64,000 nt of DNA, taken from positions 248,001 to 312,000 of the forward strand of contig JAQXDL010000022.1 of the NCBI GenBank assembly GCA_029251375.1. The letters run 5' to 3'. The position numbers and the translations under genes were made by a program. This document shows, one piece after another, positions 22,613 through 30,443 of the stretch. The notes below the pieces were generated by a model, which was not told the DNA's origin, did no database searches, and worked only from the letters and a program-made list of their open reading frames with translations. The stretch comes from Pseudomonadales bacterium. Lineage in GTDB: Bacteria; Pseudomonadota; Gammaproteobacteria; Pseudomonadales; Azotimanducaceae. Every line of letters begins with the position of its first letter. The first letter of the stretch is position 1.

Positions 22613-23881
22613 TTAGCGCTGCAGAGCTTCATCCTTAGATTCAAATACCGCTAGATCAAACTTATCTTCACTTCTTGCCACAATCGCTGAGACCGTCGCG
22701 TCGCCCGTAACATTGACAGCCGTACGCATCATATCGAGTAATCGATCAACACCAATAATGAGAGCAATGCCTTCAACGGGTAAGCCTACTTGCTGCAACA
22801 CGAGCGCGAGCATAATGAGACCAACGCCTGGCACACCGGCGGTGCCAATCGATGCGAGGGTTGCTGTTAATATCACCATGACATAGCCGGCAAAGCCAAT
22901 ATCTTGATTAAATGCTTGTGCAATAAAGACCGTCGCCACACCCTGCATGATGGCAGTGCCGTCCATGTTGATCGTTGCACCTAGCGGCACGGTGAACGAG
23001 GCAACTTCATTTTTTACGCCAATCTTTTTTTCAACAGTACTCAAAGTCATAGGCAGCGTTGCGTTGCTGGAGGACGTACTGAAAGCATAAGCCATAACAG
23101 GTCCCATCTTCTTAAAGAAGGTCAACGGGTCTAACTTAGCCACAAACTTTATCATTAAGCCGAACGTCACTACGTAGTGAATAGCCAATACCGCAACAAC
23201 GGTTAAAAAGTATTTGATTAAATCAGCGATGGCGCTGAAACCCATATTGGAGAACAGTGATATTAGTAGACAAAAAACACCGATAGGTGCAACGGCCATA
23301 AGCATCATCACTAACCGCATAATGATTTCATTCCAATCGTCTAGGTGTGCTTTAACACGCAAACCTTGATCACCAGATTTCGTTATTGCGATGCCGATCA
23401 GTATCGCGAATACAATAACTTGAAGCATATTGCCTTCTGACATTGCCCTGATGGGGTTGGAAGGAAATATGTTAACGAAAACCTGCTTTAAAGAAGGGCC
23501 TTGCTTTGCGACATACTCAGCAGTCGTCGGAAGGTTGATGCCAACACCAGGGTCAACGATAGACGCGACGATAAGTGCAATAGAGATTGCGGTGGCCGTC
23601 GTAAATAAATACAGAATAATTGTCTTGAGCCCGATACGCCCCATGCTCGAGCCAGCACCTAAGTTACTCGCGCCACAGACTAAGGAGACGAACACCAATG
23701 GCACGACGAGTAGTTTTAAACTCAAAACAAATATCTGCCCGCCAAGATCGAATAGTCCATCAATAAGATAGACATCCAACGGGTTACCTTCAGCTAAATC
23801 TAGAAAATGGACGATGGAACCCAAAATGATACCAAGGCCCATGCCAATGAGAATATTGCGTGTAAGGTTCGATGGCGCCAT
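22613..23881 (-). CDS. Dicarboxylate/amino acid:cation symporter (DAACS/SLC1 family)
   Basis: The 422-residue membrane protein is a glutamate/aspartate- or C4-dicarboxylate-type secondary transporter. The re-entrant loop with SSSNATLPMTL (HP1), the NMDGTA motif of TM7, and DRLLDMMRTAVNVTGDA of TM8 with the substrate-binding aspartate and arginine are all present. The arginine in DMMRT is typical of acidic amino acid carriers (GltP/GltT, GltPh) and also of DctA, so the substrate cannot be fixed. It is divergent from nothing nearby and probably monocistronic. Confidence 0.93.
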   Translation of the reverse strand: MAPSNLTRNILIGMGLGIILGSIVHFLDLAEGNPLDVYLIDGLFDLGGQIFVLSLKLLVVPLVFVSLVCGASNLGAGSSMGRIGLKTIILYLFTTATAISIALIVASIVDPGVGINLPTTAEYVAKQGPSLKQVFVNIFPSNPIRAMSEGNMLQVIVFAILIGIAITKSGDQGLRVKAHLDDWNEIIMRLVMMLMAVAPIGVFCLLISLFSNMGFSAIADLIKYFLTVVAVLAIHYVVTFGLMIKFVAKLDPLTFFKKMGPVMAYAFSTSSSNATLPMTLSTVEKKIGVKNEVASFTVPLGATINMDGTAIMQGVATVFIAQAFNQDIGFAGYVMVILTATLASIGTAGVPGVGLIMLALVLQQVGLPVEGIALIIGVDRLLDMMRTAVNVTGDATVSAIVARSEDKFDLAVFESKDEALQR

Positions 23882-23970
23882 ACAAGTACCTACTAAGTTG
23901 TCGATAGTTCTTTGTTTGGTCTTACTCGGTCTTTACGAAAACGTCGCTAAAACGCGATTAACACGTTTGC

Positions 23971-24135
23971 TTACATTTCTATCATTTCAAAATCTTCTTT
24001 ACTGACACCGCATTCAGGGCAGACCCAATCTTCTGGAATATCATCCCAAGCGGTACCAGCGGCGATCCCTTCGTCAGGTAATCCCTCTTTTTCATCATAG
24101 ATAAATCCACATACAATACATTGCCACTTCTTCAT
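23971..24135 (-). CDS. Rubredoxin
   Basis: This 54-residue protein was read directly from the minus strand. It has [14 protein letters not shown] and [14 protein letters not shown], the two CxxCG pairs that hold one iron atom. It is a small electron carrier, in Pseudomonas used for alkane hydroxylase and oxidative-stress reactions. It is divergent from ubiA with a 118 bp shared promoter region. No rubredoxin reductase gene is in the window. Confidence 0.95.
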   Translation of the reverse strand: MKKWQCIVCGFIYDEKEGLPDEGIAAGTAWDDIPEDWVCPECGVSKEDFEMIEM

Positions 24136-24253
24136 TGAAAAACTACCGATACCTTAAACAGAACTGATGAGATAGAAGATGACTTCAACCTTTCGAAGCC
24201 TCCATAAAGCCACGTATACTACCTGATTTAGCAGAATCACGACAGAATTCTAC

Positions 24254-25147
24254 ATGCCTTGGAATAATATGCTGCAGGAAATTAGCTCCCGCTACCCGAA
24301 GGGCTTAGCCCTCGTTCAAATAGCCCGCTTGGACAAGCCTATCGGTATTAACCTGTTGCTTTGGCCAACGTTGTCAGCGCTTTGGATAGCCGCTGAAGGT
24401 TTCCCCGGCTGGCACCTTTTGTTTGTTTTTGTCTTGGGTACAGTGCTAACTCGATCGGCCGGCTGCGTTATCAATGACATTGCAGATAAAGACTTTGACG
24501 GGTACGTTGAACGTACACAGGCTAGGCCACTGGCGAACCGCAGGGTATCGACGAAAGACGCTGTTATTTTTATGGCCGCTTTGCTCCTTAGCGCATTATT
24601 GCTGGTCTTATCGACCAACGCACAAACGGTCTGGTTAGCCCTATTGGCTGCCATGGTTGGTGGCATTTACCCTTTTATGAAACGGCATACGCATCTGGCT
24701 CAGCTTGTACTCGGTGTCGCCTTTTCTTTCGGTATCCCCATGGCATTTTCTGCCGTTACTGGAGAGGTACCGCAGATCGCATGGCTGCTCGCGCTAGCGA
24801 ACGTTTTTTGGACCGTCGCCTATGACACGCAATATGCGATGGTCGATCGAAATGATGACCTGAAGCTTGGTCTACGTTCAACGGCAATTCTGTTCGGCGA
24901 TATGGATAAGCTCATGATCGGCGTGCTGCAGTTTCTCTGTCTGTTCACCTGGTTCATGATTAATCGGCAGATACACTTTAGCTGGCCGTTTTACCTATCC
25001 ATGCTGATCGCTATCGGGTTGTTTACCTATCACCAGTGGCTAATCAAAGACCGCGATCGGGCAGGCTGTTTTAAAGCGTTTCTCAACAACCATTGGGTAG
25101 GAGCCGCATTTTTAGTGGGTATCGTCGCACATTACAGTCTAATCTAG
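24254..25147 (+). CDS. ubiA: 4-hydroxybenzoate octaprenyltransferase
   Basis: UbiA prenylates 4-hydroxybenzoate in the inner membrane, an early step of ubiquinone synthesis. The 297-residue polytopic protein has both aspartate-rich motifs: NDIADKDFDGYVERTQARPLA and DTQYAMVDRNDDLKLGLRST. The chorismate lyase gene ubiC, which usually precedes ubiA, is missing here. ATG 24269 is an alternative start. Confidence 0.95.
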   Translation: MPWNNMLQEISSRYPKGLALVQIARLDKPIGINLLLWPTLSALWIAAEGFPGWHLLFVFVLGTVLTRSAGCVINDIADKDFDGYVERTQARPLANRRVSTKDAVIFMAALLLSALLLVLSTNAQTVWLALLAAMVGGIYPFMKRHTHLAQLVLGVAFSFGIPMAFSAVTGEVPQIAWLLALANVFWTVAYDTQYAMVDRNDDLKLGLRSTAILFGDMDKLMIGVLQFLCLFTWFMINRQIHFSWPFYLSMLIAIGLFTYHQWLIKDRDRAGCFKAFLNNHWVGAAFLVGIVAHYSLI

Positions 25148-25268
25148 CGTTAATCTTAGTGGACATTCTGCATTTCAAAGATCACAAGCACACCACTAAA
25201 CTGCCTTTTGTCGCTCACCTTCTTGAATAGCGCTAGTGTATTGCTTAGGATCCATTTTTGATTTATGT

Positions 25269-25284
25269 AACTACTTTAGTAGTT
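25269..25284. promoter_or_regulatory. Operator-like dyad upstream of the TrmB-family pseudogene
   Basis: AACTAC-TTTA-GTAGTT is a perfect inverted repeat containing TACT and AGTA half-sites two bases apart, 70 bp before the pseudogene. As I recall, the operator of archaeal TrmB has TACT/AGTA half-sites three bases apart. This makes it a candidate autoregulatory site. The archaeal comparison is from memory and the spacing differs. Confidence 0.4.
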
Positions 25285-25353
25285 AAGATACTTAGAGACA
25301 GCAGATACAGCTTAATATCTCAGAGCGCGTAAAGGCGGATTTGTTACGCGAAA

Positions 25354-26190
25354 ATGGTACGAGCGAAACAAACAATGCAACAAACAGATGAAGCGATAGC
25401 GATCATTCAAAAGCTCGGGTTTACGGCTTATGAGGCTAAAACCTACCTAGGCCTGCTAGCTTGTCAGCCTGCCACAGCCTATGAGGTCGCCAAAAAATCA
25501 ACTGTTCCATCCTCAAAAATATATGAAACCCTTACCGTTTAATGTCTAAAGGGATCGTGCAACCTACCCTGTCGGCAGCCGAGCATGGCCAACAGTATGT
25601 CGCTTTAAGCCCGAAAGACTTCTCGGAACAAATACGACAATCTGCTGTTTCCCAGACAACCCAGTTACTACCTCTCTTAGAGAGAATGACTGACGAGGTC
25701 CCTAGCGACTTTATTTGGCCACTTGTCGATCAAAAACAAATCGAGACCAAAGCGTTGGAGACGGTCAGACAAAGCCAAACCAACATTCTTTTATCCTGTT
25801 GGCCGCAAGAGCTCGATTGGATAGAACGAGAGTTACTAAATGCAGAATCACGCGGCGTTAAGGTCGCATTGGTACATTTCGGAAAACCGACGAAAAAAGT
25901 GGGCGCCACCTATCATCACCCTGAAGAGAAAACACTCTATGAAGAAAAGGGTGGCAGAGGCTTAACTCTCGTCACCGATAGCAATACCGTATTAATAGTA
26001 AATTTCGAGACAACGGGCGGAATTGATGCTTCATGGTCAAAAAATACAGCCTTCGTTAACCGTTGCTGAAGATTATGTCAAACATGATGTCTACATCACC
26101 AAAGTGACCAGATTTCTAGAGCCTGAAATGCGCTCAAGATTCGGGCAGCAGTATGAAAAACTAAGGGATGTATTTAACGCAGACAGTTAG
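25354..26190 (+). pseudogene. TrmB family transcriptional regulator, two frameshifts
   Basis: Three frames join into one TrmB-like protein of about 278 residues. The first part (25354-25542) is the winged helix: IQKLGFTAYEAKTYLGLLA and VPSSKIYETLTV. The frame then breaks one base short: an extra T near 25540 would restore TVLMSKGIVQ. The second part (from 25542) carries the effector-binding PLD-like domain. Near 26058 an extra base breaks the frame again. The third part (VAEDYVKHDVYITKVTRFLEPEMRSRF) returns to the first frame and stops at 26188-26190. One loss and one gain cancel out, so both could be sequencing errors; otherwise this is a recent pseudogene. By position it may have controlled the aminotransferase and TRAP genes. 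Confidence 0.8.
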
Positions 26191-26304
26191 ATTATTGAAG
26201 GTCGGTACCGGATTCGTCAGTGTCTGGTTCGCAACGGTTAGTTTCGTCGGTACGAGGCCTTTCAGAACTAGACCGACCGAAAAAATGAGTTATGGAGATT
26301 AAAT

Positions 26305-27156
26305 ATGCAAGCATTTTCCCTTGATGGGCAGTTGTGTGAAGAGAAGGACGCCACCATATCGGTTATGGACCATGGCCTACTTTACGGCGATGGCGTTTTT
26401 GAAGGCTTACGGTTTTATTCGGGTGAAATCTTTAGGTTGGATATTCATCTACGAAGGTTAACCGACTCAGCCAAGGCAATTGGTCTGGCCCTACCGATGC
26501 CTTTATCCGAAATAGAACAGGCCCTTTACAAAACAGTAAAGGCATCACAACTAGATAACGGATATATCCGGCTTATCGTTACACGAGGTACCGGGAATTT
26601 AGGTTTGAACCCGGCTAACTGCCATTCGCCCAGAACCATCATCATCGTCGCTGAACTGAGCATGATACCTGATCACATAAGAGACTCCGGTGCTAACGTG
26701 ATCATCGCATCCACGCGCCGGATGAGCAGCGACGAACTCGACCCGCGCATAAAGAGCCTTAATTATTTGACCCAAATTCTTGCCCGACAGGAAGCAAATG
26801 TTGCAGGTGCCGACGAGGCAATTTTACTTAATCGCCTCGGTCGAGTTGCAGAGGGCACAGCGGACAATGTCTTTATTGTTAAGAACGGTCAACTGCAGAC
26901 GCCACCAACCAGTGAAGGTGCACTTGACGGTGTAACACGAAACGCGATCATTGATTTAGCAAATCGCCATGACATCCCTGTAAGCGAAACACTCCTTGCA
27001 CCCTATGATCTGTACACCGCAGATGAATGCTTTTTGACAGGCACCGGCGCGGAATTGATTCCTGTCGCGATGATCGATGGCCGAGAACTTGGTGACACGC
27101 GGCCCGTGTACGAAATTCTAAGCGCCGCTTTTAGCCATTTAGTACAGCCAAAATAG
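26305..27156 (+). CDS. ilvE: Class IV PLP-dependent aminotransferase, branched-chain type
   Basis: The 283-residue fold-type IV protein resembles branched-chain-amino-acid aminotransferase. It has MDHGLLYGDGVFEGLRFYSG, the PLP lysine in RIKSLNYL, GADEAILLNRLGRVAEGTADN, and TGTGAELIPV near the end. D-amino acid aminotransferase and 4-amino-4-deoxychorismate lyase share this fold; the GVFEG/GLRFYSG region fits branched-chain enzymes best. GGAGAT lies just upstream of the ATG. The leader holds GTCGGTAC twice (26201 and 26246) and GACCGACCG at 26271. It is followed 122 bp later by TRAP transporter genes. Confidence 0.82.
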   Translation: MQAFSLDGQLCEEKDATISVMDHGLLYGDGVFEGLRFYSGEIFRLDIHLRRLTDSAKAIGLALPMPLSEIEQALYKTVKASQLDNGYIRLIVTRGTGNLGLNPANCHSPRTIIIVAELSMIPDHIRDSGANVIIASTRRMSSDELDPRIKSLNYLTQILARQEANVAGADEAILLNRLGRVAEGTADNVFIVKNGQLQTPPTSEGALDGVTRNAIIDLANRHDIPVSETLLAPYDLYTADECFLTGTGAELIPVAMIDGRELGDTRPVYEILSAAFSHLVQPK

Positions 27157-27284
27157 CCTAAGTCAAAATGACCGGCGAATCAGGATAGCGATTGAAGATG
27201 GCCATGAACTAATACTCAACTTTTAGGCATGTTAGAATTCCTCACTTTGAAACTTAAGCCGTACGTTTTAGTGGGAGTTTGGGG

Positions 27285-27881
27285 TTGGCAACATTCTACG
27301 ACATCGCAAACAAAGCGATAGGAGCCATCGATCGCGTCAGTCTCTGGACAGGCAACCTTGTCGCGCCCTTTCTCCTGGTCATGATGTTTCTCACCTGTGC
27401 CGTAGTTGTTTCGCGCTATCTATTTAACGTCGGTGCAATTCAAATTCAAGAATCGGTGATGTATCTTCATGGTGCAACGCTACTTTTAGGCATAGCATAT
27501 ACATTAAAACTCGGCGGCCATGTACGCGTCGATATTCTCTATCAACGATTTGGACCGCGATACAGAGCAATTGTTGATGTGATGGGCACACTCTTATTCT
27601 TGTTTCCACTCGCCGCTTTTATTCTCTGGACTAGCTACGACTACGTAGCTTTTTCATGGTCTTTAACCGAGTCATCGGCAGAAGCGGGTGGGCTTGGCGG
27701 TGTTTATCTACTCAAGACGCTGATTCCAATCACCGCAATTTTCATCTTTCTGCAGGGCACCTCAGAGTTACTAAAAAATCTTTGCATCTTGTTATACCCG
27801 ACAGGAGCACAGCCGCAACGGGCAACGGACGGTCATTTAAACGACCCTGTTGATCCGACACCAGGTGCAACAAATGGGTGA
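27285..27881 (+). CDS. dctQ: TRAP transporter small permease (DctQ)
   Basis: DctQ is the four-helix subunit that joins the large permease in tripartite ATP-independent periplasmic transport. About 198 residues carry four hydrophobic segments (LVAPFLLVMMFLTCAVVVSR, VMYLHGATLLLGIAYTL, VMGTLLFLFPLAAFILW, LIPITAIFIFLQG). RVDILYQRF sits between TM2 and TM3. TTG 27285 is chosen because GGGAG lies 7 bp upstream; TTG 27279 is also in frame. The end overlaps dctM by 8 bp. Confidence 0.9.
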   Translation: MATFYDIANKAIGAIDRVSLWTGNLVAPFLLVMMFLTCAVVVSRYLFNVGAIQIQESVMYLHGATLLLGIAYTLKLGGHVRVDILYQRFGPRYRAIVDVMGTLLFLFPLAAFILWTSYDYVAFSWSLTESSAEAGGLGGVYLLKTLIPITAIFIFLQGTSELLKNLCILLYPTGAQPQRATDGHLNDPVDPTPGATNG

Positions 27882-29244
27882 ATACGCTGCACTTATTATG
27901 TTTGGCGCAGCCTTCTGTATATTATTGTTGGGTTACCCCGTTGCTCTCACACTTGGCGGCACGGCACTCATTGCAGCTGCTTTTGGCATCATCTCCGGCA
28001 CCTTTGACGCCAGTTTTTTACTCGCAACACCGAATCGGCTGTTCGGTATCATTAGCAATCAAACACTCGTGGCTGTGCCACTGTTTATTCTCATGGGGGT
28101 CATATTAGAAAAATCAAAAGTTGCTGAGCGGCTGCTTGATTCAATGGGCAGACTATTTGGTAAGTTCCCGGGTGGTCTGGGTATCGCTGTAACGCTTGTT
28201 GGGATGTTGATGGCTGCTAGTACTGGGATTGTCGGCGCAACAGTTGTAACTATGGGGCTAATGTCATTACCAATAATGCTTAAGTCTAACTACCATCCCT
28301 CCATCGCCACCGGTACCATTTGCGCAACCGGCACGTTAGGCCAAATCATCCCACCTTCAATCGCACTAGTGTTACTAGGGGATGTGCTTTCCAACGCATA
28401 TCAGCAAGCCCAACTAAGCATGGGCATCTTCAATCCAAAGACAATTTCAATAGGTGATCTTTTTGCGGGCGCAATCATACCGGGGCTGATACTGGTTGGC
28501 TTTTACCTAATTTACATTGTCTGCTTAGCCATCTTTAAGCCGCGATGGGTACCGCCGGCAAAGCAAACTAAACCTGTAACGATGTCCGAATTGACATCAA
28601 GTATACTGCCCCCGCTCGCACTGATAGGCGCAGTTCTCGGGACCATCTTGAGTGGTATCGCGACCCCGACAGAAGCTGCTGGGGTTGGTGCCGCCGGTGC
28701 TCTGTTACTTGCTCTTTCTAATCGCTCGTTAGATTTGTCACAAATCCTAGAAATTGGCAAGTCGACTCTCACCACGACGTCGATGGTGTTCTTTATCCTC
28801 ATCGGCGCCTCAATATTTTCGTTAGTATTTCGAGGCTTTGGTGGTGAAGATCTCGTGCACCGGCTATTTGATAAAATGGGTGGTGGCGTCGTCATGGCAA
28901 CCTTAGTGGTTATGTTAGTTATTTTCCTACTTGGTTTTATCCTAGACTTTATTGAAATAACATTTGTCGTTGTGCCAATCGTGGGGCCTGTACTTTTAGC
29001 GATGGGACTCGATCCGATTTGGCTTGGCGTTATGATAGCCATTAATCTGCAAACTTCTTTTCTCACACCGCCGTTTGGCTTCGCCCTGTTCTATCTAAGA
29101 GGCGTAGCACCAACTGAAATTAAGACGCTCGATATTTATAAGGGCGTTGTGCCCTTCATCGGTATGCAGCTATTAATGTTGTTGTTACTCGCTTGGCAAC
29201 CAGCCCTTGCCACCTGGCTACCAAATCTACTATTCGCTCGCTAG
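27874..29244 (+). CDS. dctM: TRAP transporter large permease (DctM)
   Basis: The 456-residue permease is the ion-coupled transport subunit. It has many membrane segments, the start YAALIMFGAAFCILLLGYPVALTLG, AASTGIVGATVVTMGLMSLP and the late LQTSFLTPPFGFALFYLRGV, all DctM family blocks. ATG 27874 is chosen: ATGGGTGA overlaps the dctQ stop, indicating coupling. The reading frame is open upstream to a TTG at 27850 with no better ribosome-binding site. The gene converges with the solute-binding-protein gene, 9 bp apart. Confidence 0.94.
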   Translation: MGEYAALIMFGAAFCILLLGYPVALTLGGTALIAAAFGIISGTFDASFLLATPNRLFGIISNQTLVAVPLFILMGVILEKSKVAERLLDSMGRLFGKFPGGLGIAVTLVGMLMAASTGIVGATVVTMGLMSLPIMLKSNYHPSIATGTICATGTLGQIIPPSIALVLLGDVLSNAYQQAQLSMGIFNPKTISIGDLFAGAIIPGLILVGFYLIYIVCLAIFKPRWVPPAKQTKPVTMSELTSSILPPLALIGAVLGTILSGIATPTEAAGVGAAGALLLALSNRSLDLSQILEIGKSTLTTTSMVFFILIGASIFSLVFRGFGGEDLVHRLFDKMGGGVVMATLVVMLVIFLLGFILDFIEITFVVVPIVGPVLLAMGLDPIWLGVMIAINLQTSFLTPPFGFALFYLRGVAPTEIKTLDIYKGVVPFIGMQLLMLLLLAWQPALATWLPNLLFAR

Positions 29245-29253
29245 CCTTGTAAG

Positions 29254-30345
29254 CTAGTCTGCAGCACGAGCATTGATATATGCACGTTCAGAAATATCCT
29301 GATAGCTCTCAATACTGTCGCGGTAATCGATATAAGATTTATAGATTCTTTGCGCCAAAGGATCGTTACCTGGAATCTCTGCGATGACTTCCTCAGAGAT
29401 GATTTTGAGTTCTGCTAGTACATCATCAGGTAGCTTTCGAAGTTCAACATTGTGGACCTCAACTAACTCTGTAAGTGCCGCATTGTTTTTTGCCGTGTAC
29501 TCAGCGAGTAAATCATCATTAACTGTCCGCGCTGCCGCTCTGACGATTTCTCTTAGATCGGCTGGCAGTTGGTCATAGGAATCTTTATTGATGATGAATT
29601 CAAGCGTAGGGCCGGGTTCTTGCCAGCCAGGGTAGTAATAGTATTTTGCTACCTGATGCAGGCCGAAGGTTAGATCGTTGTAAGGGCCCACCCACTCCGT
29701 TGCGTCAATAACACCAGTCTGCAAACTTGTGAAGATTTCACCACCGGGCAAATTAATTGCTGAACCGCCGGCGCGATTGAAGACTTCTCCACCCAGGCCG
29801 GGAATACGCATTTTCATACCCTTAATATCTTCAAGGCTGTTAATCTCTTTGTTAAACCAGCCAGCCATTTGGACGCCGGTATTGCCGCCTGCAATTGGCA
29901 CGAGATCATAGCGCGCGTAGAGTTCTTCCCATAACGCCATACCGCCACCATGATGCAGCCATCCGTTCATTTCCTGCGCAGTAAGGCCGAAGGGGACGGT
30001 GGTAAAAAATTGCGCGACAGGTACTTTACCTTTCCAGTAATAAGCAGCGCCGTGGCCCATTTCAACATTACCTAACGACACAGCTTCAAATACACCAAAG
30101 CCAGGGACTATTTCTCCCGCGCCGTAAACGGTAACGCTTAGGCGCCCGTCACTCATGACGTTAACCATCTTGGCAAAAGTTTCAGGTGCTAGACCCATGC
30201 CGGGTAAATTTTTTGGCCAAGTTGTCACCAAACGCCACTTAAAGGTTTGTTCGCTTGGTTTTGCACCAGCATCTTTAGCCACTTGCTGCTCACCGCCACA
30301 ACTTGCTAACAGCAGCACACCGATAATCATCAATAGTCGAAACAT
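29254..30345 (-). CDS. dctP: TRAP transporter solute-binding lipoprotein (DctP/TakP-like)
   Basis: The 363-residue product is the extracytoplasmic solute receptor of the TRAP system. It starts FRLLMIIGVLLLASCGGE. LLASC is a lipobox, so Cys16 should be lipidated, with glycine at +2. The mature part has TTWPKNLPGMG, MKMRIPGLGGEVF (with the carboxylate-binding arginine), ATEWVGPYNDLTFGLH and KYYYYPGWQEPGPTLEFIIN. The last two blocks resemble TakP, which binds 2-oxoacids. The ATG at 30345 has GAGGTG 4 bp upstream. The longer upstream frame overlaps uvrD and is rejected. It is transcribed towards dctM, so it is not in the permease operon. Confidence 0.9.
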   Translation of the reverse strand: MFRLLMIIGVLLLASCGGEQQVAKDAGAKPSEQTFKWRLVTTWPKNLPGMGLAPETFAKMVNVMSDGRLSVTVYGAGEIVPGFGVFEAVSLGNVEMGHGAAYYWKGKVPVAQFFTTVPFGLTAQEMNGWLHHGGGMALWEELYARYDLVPIAGGNTGVQMAGWFNKEINSLEDIKGMKMRIPGLGGEVFNRAGGSAINLPGGEIFTSLQTGVIDATEWVGPYNDLTFGLHQVAKYYYYPGWQEPGPTLEFIINKDSYDQLPADLREIVRAAARTVNDDLLAEYTAKNNAALTELVEVHNVELRKLPDDVLAELKIISEEVIAEIPGNDPLAQRIYKSYIDYRDSIESYQDISERAYINARAAD

Positions 30346-30443
30346 ATACACCTCGCTCACATCTCTAATTTTGCGCTTCGTTTTTCGTCTTAAAAATTCA
30401 GCTAGTGATAAATCACTCAACGTCAAAAAGCAGTTTAAATAGC

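Noticed and set aside
29238-29258. CTAGC/GCTAG stem between dctM and the receptor gene as a terminator
   Set aside because: The stem is only five base pairs long and lacks a T-run on either strand.
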